Part shown: one piece after another, positions 59,350 through 64,000 of the stretch | How positions within the stretch are numbered: position 1 is the stretch's first letter | Layout of the letters: each line of letters begins with the position of its first letter | Source: Scortum barcoo | Taxonomy: Eukaryota > Chordata > Actinopteri > Centrarchiformes > Terapontidae | Direction of reading: 5' to 3' | NCBI GenBank assembly: GCA_023238725.1 | Contig: CM041551.1 | Location: 8,793,759-8,857,758 of the forward strand | Length of the DNA stretch: 64,000 nucleotides | Position numbers and translations under genes: made by a program | Notes under the pieces: model-generated | Seen by the model: the letters and a program-made list of their open reading frames with translations, nothing else | What the model was told of the DNA's origin: nothing | Databases searched by the model: none

Positions 59350-59700
59350 TGATACCATAGTCTTGTTGTCTGCAAATCTCCTTTATTAATACACAATCAT
59401 TTGAACTTTATAATCACTTTTGTTGGTTGTTTGTTCAGTGTGTTCTTTCTCTTAATATCTTAATATGGATTGGGATACAAAATGTCTTCTCTGTGCAATA
59501 ATAAAACAGGTTTCAAACTCCACACATTAACTGCACTTTCATTCATCTCCCTGCATGACAAAAGGCTATAAACCCGTCCTTTTTTTTTTACTTTCACTAA
59601 ATATTCTCTACATCCATTTTTAAAAACAAAATGTGTCTATCTAAACTTCAAAACTACACTCTCGTTTTTTTTTTTTTTTTTTTGTTGTTTGTTTTTTTTT
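59350..59700. other. AT-rich spacer
   Basis: Nothing recognised apart from T runs at 59581-59589, 59665-59682 and 59691-59700. Confidence 0.6.
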
Positions 59701-59704
59701 AGTT

Positions 59705-60040
59705 CTCCAAACCTGAGCTCACAAGCAGCCAGCTCCCTGTGGGTGTTGCAGACAGCATGCTGGACCTTAAATGAGTGTTTGAGCACCGCGGCCATGTGTC
59801 TCGAGCCCAAAGTGTCAGGTTGATTACTCACCGCTGACCATGATGAGTCAGCAATAATTCATTAGCGGCCCGAGAGCAAGATTGGGAAAGCAGCTGGGGG
59901 TCAGTGTCAGTGTTGGGGTCGGAGGTCGTGTGGGAGGCACTGCTCACTGAATTAAAATAAGTGGCTAGCCTTGGAACATGCGCTATGAAAATATTTGACA
60001 TTTGGTGGAATTCAGTGGGGACGTGAAATGCCAAACGTCA
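59705..60040 (-). promoter_or_regulatory. GC-balanced block with MARE half-site and start-plus-donor arrangement
   Basis: Repeat-free, CpG-containing block. TGAGTCAGCA at 59844-59853 is an extended AP-1/MAF (NRL-type) site. On the minus strand an ATG (59841-59839) in context ATCATGG is followed after 10 bases by GTGAGT, a consensus splice donor (59831-59826). That shape suits a short first coding exon, but no downstream exon is identified, so it may be chance within a CNE. Confidence 0.25.
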
Positions 60041-60880
60041 GAGAAATGGAAAAATATTTATTCCAAAGATGTAGATAACAAATAAAAAAAAACAAAACAA
60101 AAAAAACAGGAAATGGTGAAGAAGAGCATCTGTTGCTGATGTGTTCCTCTTAGATTGGTAGATGGGTTTGAATTTTGTATGTGACACCAACATTTGCAAC
60201 CAAAACAATATTTTATATAAATAATTTATAGTCATAAATCCTTTTTTCTTTACAGTAGATACACTGAATGTACGATACCCTTTTGTCTGATATTAAGTTG
60301 TAGTTGTTTTTCCATAATGTCCTTTCCCTCTAATTCTTATATGATTTGTGTATATGTCTTTATACTATATCTTTTCTTTTGTTATTTGTGCATACTTAAT
60401 TATGGAGAATAGTAGTGAAACAGGGATTTTACCCAGATTCACCTCATCTTAATGGTCATAGTGTGCGTTTCAGTTTGTGCGCGTAAGAGAAAAACAAACC
60501 AGACTTCATTTTACTTTTTGATACTTTTACAATTTTACTTGCCTCCAAAAAAAAAGAGCCCATCATGCCTCACAAGGTTGGGCTCATGGGCTACAACTGT
60601 TTTTACATTAGATTAAATTTAGCTGCAGATGGAAAGCCTAGAAAGGTCAGTGGGTGAGATACTCCTGTTTCATAAACTAATCAAACCTGACAACCCCATC
60701 AAAAAGGTCCACGCAACTGCTGACAGATTCTAAAAAAAAAAAGTGTTTATGTGTGAGCGTGTGTGTGAAAGTGTACATTTACTTCTACGGTGTGTGCGCG
60801 TCCATGACTGTGTGTGAATCCACGGCTGTACCCGCCAGAGTGTGCCTGCTGCTCTGGGGTGTCTGTCACTAGCCTCCATC
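60041..60880. other. AT-rich spacer
   Basis: A-rich 60080-60110, GT-rich 60740-60810. No gene recognised. Confidence 0.6.
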
Positions 60881-60884
60881 ACAT

Positions 60885-61035
60885 TACCATGCAGCCATGA
60901 CATCTCTGGCAGCCTTCTGAAGCCTCAAATCTGATAAAAACAGAGATAAATCTGATCTCTGATCTTCCTGATGAATATGATAAGACCTGCTCCAGGTTAA
61001 TGGACCTTGACACCTATCAGGGCCCCGGGAACCAC
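60885..61035. promoter_or_regulatory. CNE-like block with three GATA sites
   Basis: Repeat-free block with WGATAA consensus sites at 60932-60937 (TGATAA), 60944-60949 (AGATAA) and 60978-60983 (TGATAA), all on the plus strand within 52 bases. Repeated CTGATC words lie between them. Clustered GATA sites suggest a GATA-factor enhancer; this is inferred from motif content. Confidence 0.4.
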
Positions 61036-61267
61036 TGATCCTGGATCAGAGGTGGAAGAGACTGAGGAGGTGGAGTAAGAGGGAGTAAGACCCAGTGGGG
61101 GTTAGTAGAAGCTGCCCTAGAGAGGTGCTTGCAGGCTGGGCTTGGATGACAGCCATGGCTGGGTGACGGTCCAAAGCTCCCTGCAAAGCCCCCCTCTCTT
61201 GTCTGTGGGAGAGAGGAGGGACTCATTCTCAGTCATTCACACACACACAGATGCATATCCACTCACA

Positions 61268-61293
61268 GACACACACACACACACACACACACA
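61268..61293. repeat. (CA)n microsatellite
   Basis: Uninterrupted tract. Another lies at about 61418-61433. Between them is pyrimidine-rich sequence with a T run at 61317-61326. Confidence 0.95.
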
Positions 61294-61454
61294 ACTTTCT
61301 GTTTCTCCTTTCCTGTTTTTTTTTTTAATTCTCCCATCCCATCTCCTTTCTTTTCTCCATCTCTCTCACGTATTCTTGTAGACTCTCACTCCCCTTGTTT
61401 CTGTTTTCTGTCTCAAACACACACACACACACTCGCACATTCGCACACAGGGAT

Positions 61455-61565
61455 CTGGGGGATATATAGGGGTGTGGTAGAGCTAGTGATGGGGCTCTGC
61501 TTTGATGCCCAGTGGGAGATTACAGGGCCAAGAAGCAGAGATAAAAGTACAACCGAAACACAGGT
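61455..61565 (+). promoter_or_regulatory. TATA-like box with possible short first exon
   Basis: GATATATAGG at about 61460-61469 is TATA-like. About 20 bases on, an ATG at 61489 opens MGLCFDAQWEITG..., and a donor-like CAG/GTAACT lies at about 61563. A short first exon is conceivable. No downstream exon or known protein is recognised, so confidence is low. Confidence 0.15.
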
Positions 61566-62690
61566 AACTGCTCTTGCTTATACCTCACAAACACATTCAC
61601 ACATACACTTACACGCATCCATAACATATGTTCCGAGTAGGCCCGGGATGCATGCACACGGACTCACACCTACATACACACTAACATCTAATGGCTAGTC
61701 AGTGACACCGAGGTCTTAGCCCCTGTCTGCCAGTCCTCATTTGTTTTCCAGCCCCTCCTATGTGTGTGTAGCAGTAGCACTTGCTACCGGGTGTCTTGTT
61801 ACTCCTCAGAAGGTCTATTGATTTAACTCTTGCCACAATCTATAACACTATTGTCTTGCCTTAAGTGTCTCATCTGTACAATTCACTGGCAGGAGTCTAT
61901 ACATCAAAACCCCCGCCTGCTTAAGGATATTGGTATTCTGCAACATGCTGGGAATTCTTTTTTTTTTTCTCAGTGAATTTCACATTTCTTGCACATTCAA
62001 CCTCACTTTTTTAAGGCGAGATGCTCGTAGCTAGGCATAACGCGGGGCTGCTATGGGTTTATTTTTACTACTGCTGTGTTTATGAAGTCAATATTTTATT
62101 TCACAGTATCATATGGCAGTGGCGTTCAGCAGAAGCTATATTTTAGATATTTTTTCCAGAGTGGGACATGGATGGGATATTCAGCCTTGTTGTGGGATTT
62201 TGACGTATTGACAAAGATGACATCTTTGGTTGAAATGCACACAAAGGCCTAAAGTGGAGGAAATGAAAAAAACAAAGACTCGGGTTAAGGTCTCAAAGGG
62301 CCTTCAGGTATGTTGCCAGATCTGGTTTAGTTTAAATCTTAAATACACTTTATTTTCAGTGTCAGTATTCTCAAACTGGCACTGTATGCCCTTATTGTAT
62401 ATTTGAACACATACAGATCTTTTGATCCTTTTTGTCCAAGCAGATCAAACGTATCACGTAACGTATCTAACATATGGAAGTAACAAAGAACCCTGATACA
62501 ATCATCTTTTCAGGGATGAGAAAAGTTGTCTTGCGAGCAGCCTACGCAATCCGGTGTAGAAAACATTACAGTCCACTATTCTTTACAATAATAAAAAGAC
62601 CTATATTGACATTGCTTTTATACGTATTTGAACCAACAGCAATGGGATATGTAGCATAATACCATGTACATAGTTATTCAGTTGATGCTT
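61566..62690. other. Noncoding spacer
   Basis: CA-rich 61580-61680, T run at 61959-61969, otherwise AT-rich. No gene recognised. Confidence 0.55.
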
Positions 62691-62694
62691 GTGT

Positions 62695-62860
62695 ATTATT
62701 TTAGGAGCTTTAGCCTACAGTGCACAAATCTCAGGGTCAGAGAATCTGGCAAGATCTTACCATTGATTATCTTCAAGTGGCACCTCAATACAAATCGTTA
62801 ACAAGGGACTTTGGCCTCTTCCGAGCAGCATTAATTGATCTGGTAAGAATGTTTAGAGAA
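62695..62860. promoter_or_regulatory. CNE-like noncoding block
   Basis: Repeat-free block (ACCATTGATTATCTTCAAGTG near 62760, GCATTAATTGATCTGG near 62828) ending in GTAAG at 62842. AT cores of homeodomain type are dense. Regulatory role inferred. Confidence 0.35.
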
Positions 62861-64000
62861 ACAAAGATGAGTGGCCAGGCAGGTGAATAGCGCTGAAGCT
62901 AAATAGCAAGATTCCAAGATGATTCAGTTTGTTTACCTCTTCAAAGACGCAAACATTTCTTAAGGATCTATACCTCTGTGACAGCTGTTACTGTGTGCAG
63001 TGTGTGCAATGCGGTAAGGTTTCTAAGAAACAGTTGCTGGAGAGGTGTCATTTCTGCTGCTGTATGGCCTATAATTGTAAGCAGCTAATTGAAAAGATAG
63101 AATTGGTTGAATTACTTGGCCTTGTTCACGTGAAAACATCTCATGAAAAAGAGAAACAAAGGCCACTTTAATGCACTGGCAAAAATAAGGAGCAAAGAGA
63201 GCTTTATGTTTCTCCTAATAGCTATTGGATTATCACATCATTGACTGGAATATGCATGGTTTACTGTATATCACAGAAATGTAGGAATGCTAATGGTTAT
63301 ACATTTTTGTAAATGGTCACATTTACAAGCCTTATAGTACCTCTAGTAAATATTAAAGAGTAACTACACACCATATTCTTTGAGCTCTAAGGACGCCTTC
63401 GTTGAAGTGACCACACTGCGCCTTAATGTGGAAGAGATGGTGAGCGCATGTATACATTTGACATTTATTTACATTAAGATGTGTGAGACATGGGAGATTG
63501 ATATATGTAACTTTTTATCATCATGAGGTAATGTTAGCTACTCATGTCAAAGTTTGGGATAAACCATTGATAAAGTTGAAAATAATGCTCAAATAAATCT
63601 GAACATTTAAAAAATGCATTTTATTTACATCTACCATAAATACAGTGCAAATGGTCATCCACTGTCTTACTGTCTCACTGTCTGAAGGCCACTTTTTGTA
63701 TATTCAAACTTTCTATGGATGATCCCAGAACAAAGTATACACATTTTAATGAAATTCTCCACCTTGAAACACTGCCTACTGGTTTCTTTCAAAGAGTTTC
63801 AGCTTGTGAATCCATAAATCACTCAAAGCTATTTATTGTGTTTGTTTGCTTTTTCCATTTCTCTGTCTATCCCTCTGCAGTGTCTGTTTCATCTTTCCAT
63901 ACTGAATTAGCATTTAAGTACAATTTTAATCTTTCTCCCCATGTTGCTTGTGCGCTGCCGCTGATCTCCATCTTCCCCACCTTCACGTCAAGAACCTAAC
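62861..64000. other. Noncoding spacer with one cysteine-rich frame
   Basis: An 80-codon plus frame at 62929-63171 contains two CxxC pairs separated by 11 residues, but no family is recognised and a donor-like GTAAGG lies inside it. 63200-63860 is AT-rich. Near the right edge, a pyrimidine tract ends in CCCTCTGCAG at 63880, an acceptor-like site; the following frame is open to the window edge without a recognisable domain. Confidence 0.4.

Overview
The window looks like a piece of vertebrate chromosome, most likely from a ray-finned (percomorph-type) teleost. The grounds are: dense, long (CA)n/(TG)n microsatellites throughout; short decayed transposon copies of fish type, including one with TTTCCAC-type termini and AACGTTAGC repeats and an L1-like reverse-transcriptase scrap; and long AT-rich spacers separated by repeat-free blocks rich in homeodomain-type cores (TAATTA, ATTAAT, TGATTGACAG). 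There is no sign of bacterial or viral gene organisation. The lineage call is inference, because no alignment was possible. I found no protein-coding exon that I can name in 64 kb. The long open frames are nearly all translations of CA, GT, GA or T-rich repeats. The window reads as a gene desert or very large intron whose likely function is cis-regulatory. Layout: 1-1.8 kb resembles the 3' end of a plus-strand transcript, with an AATAAA at 1782-1787. From 1.9 to 8.5 kb come several non-repetitive blocks that look like conserved noncoding elements (CNEs), among them a compound TALE-homeodomain site at 7162-7179. From 8.5 to 20 kb the sequence is mostly AT-rich spacer with a few CNE-like blocks (13.4, 16.3, 18.9, 19.5 kb). 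At 20.2 kb there is a short, perfectly paired stem-loop, and just downstream a CCAAT/TATA arrangement. At 26.86-29.48 kb lies a mobile-element cluster: an 895-bp element with terminal inverted repeats, then a 1.43-kb fold-back structure whose right arm carries a further inverted-repeat-bounded insertion, then (TA)26(CA)7. From 33.3 to 36.3 kb the sequence turns GC- and CpG-rich, with G-runs and repeated CACGTG units, and could hold a promoter and an untranslated first exon. The rest, 36.4-64 kb, is spacer with more CNE-like blocks (37.4, 38.5, 41.6, 51.0, 57.9, 60.9, 62.8 kb), dense microsatellites, and two LINE relics (52.0 and 57.3 kb). Because no genes were identified, no pathway can be assigned. 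The best second looks are the fold-back element, the 20.2-kb hairpin, the 34-36 kb promoter-like region and the clustered transcription-factor motifs. Every CNE call here is inference from base composition and motif content; alignment to other vertebrate genomes would decide each one.
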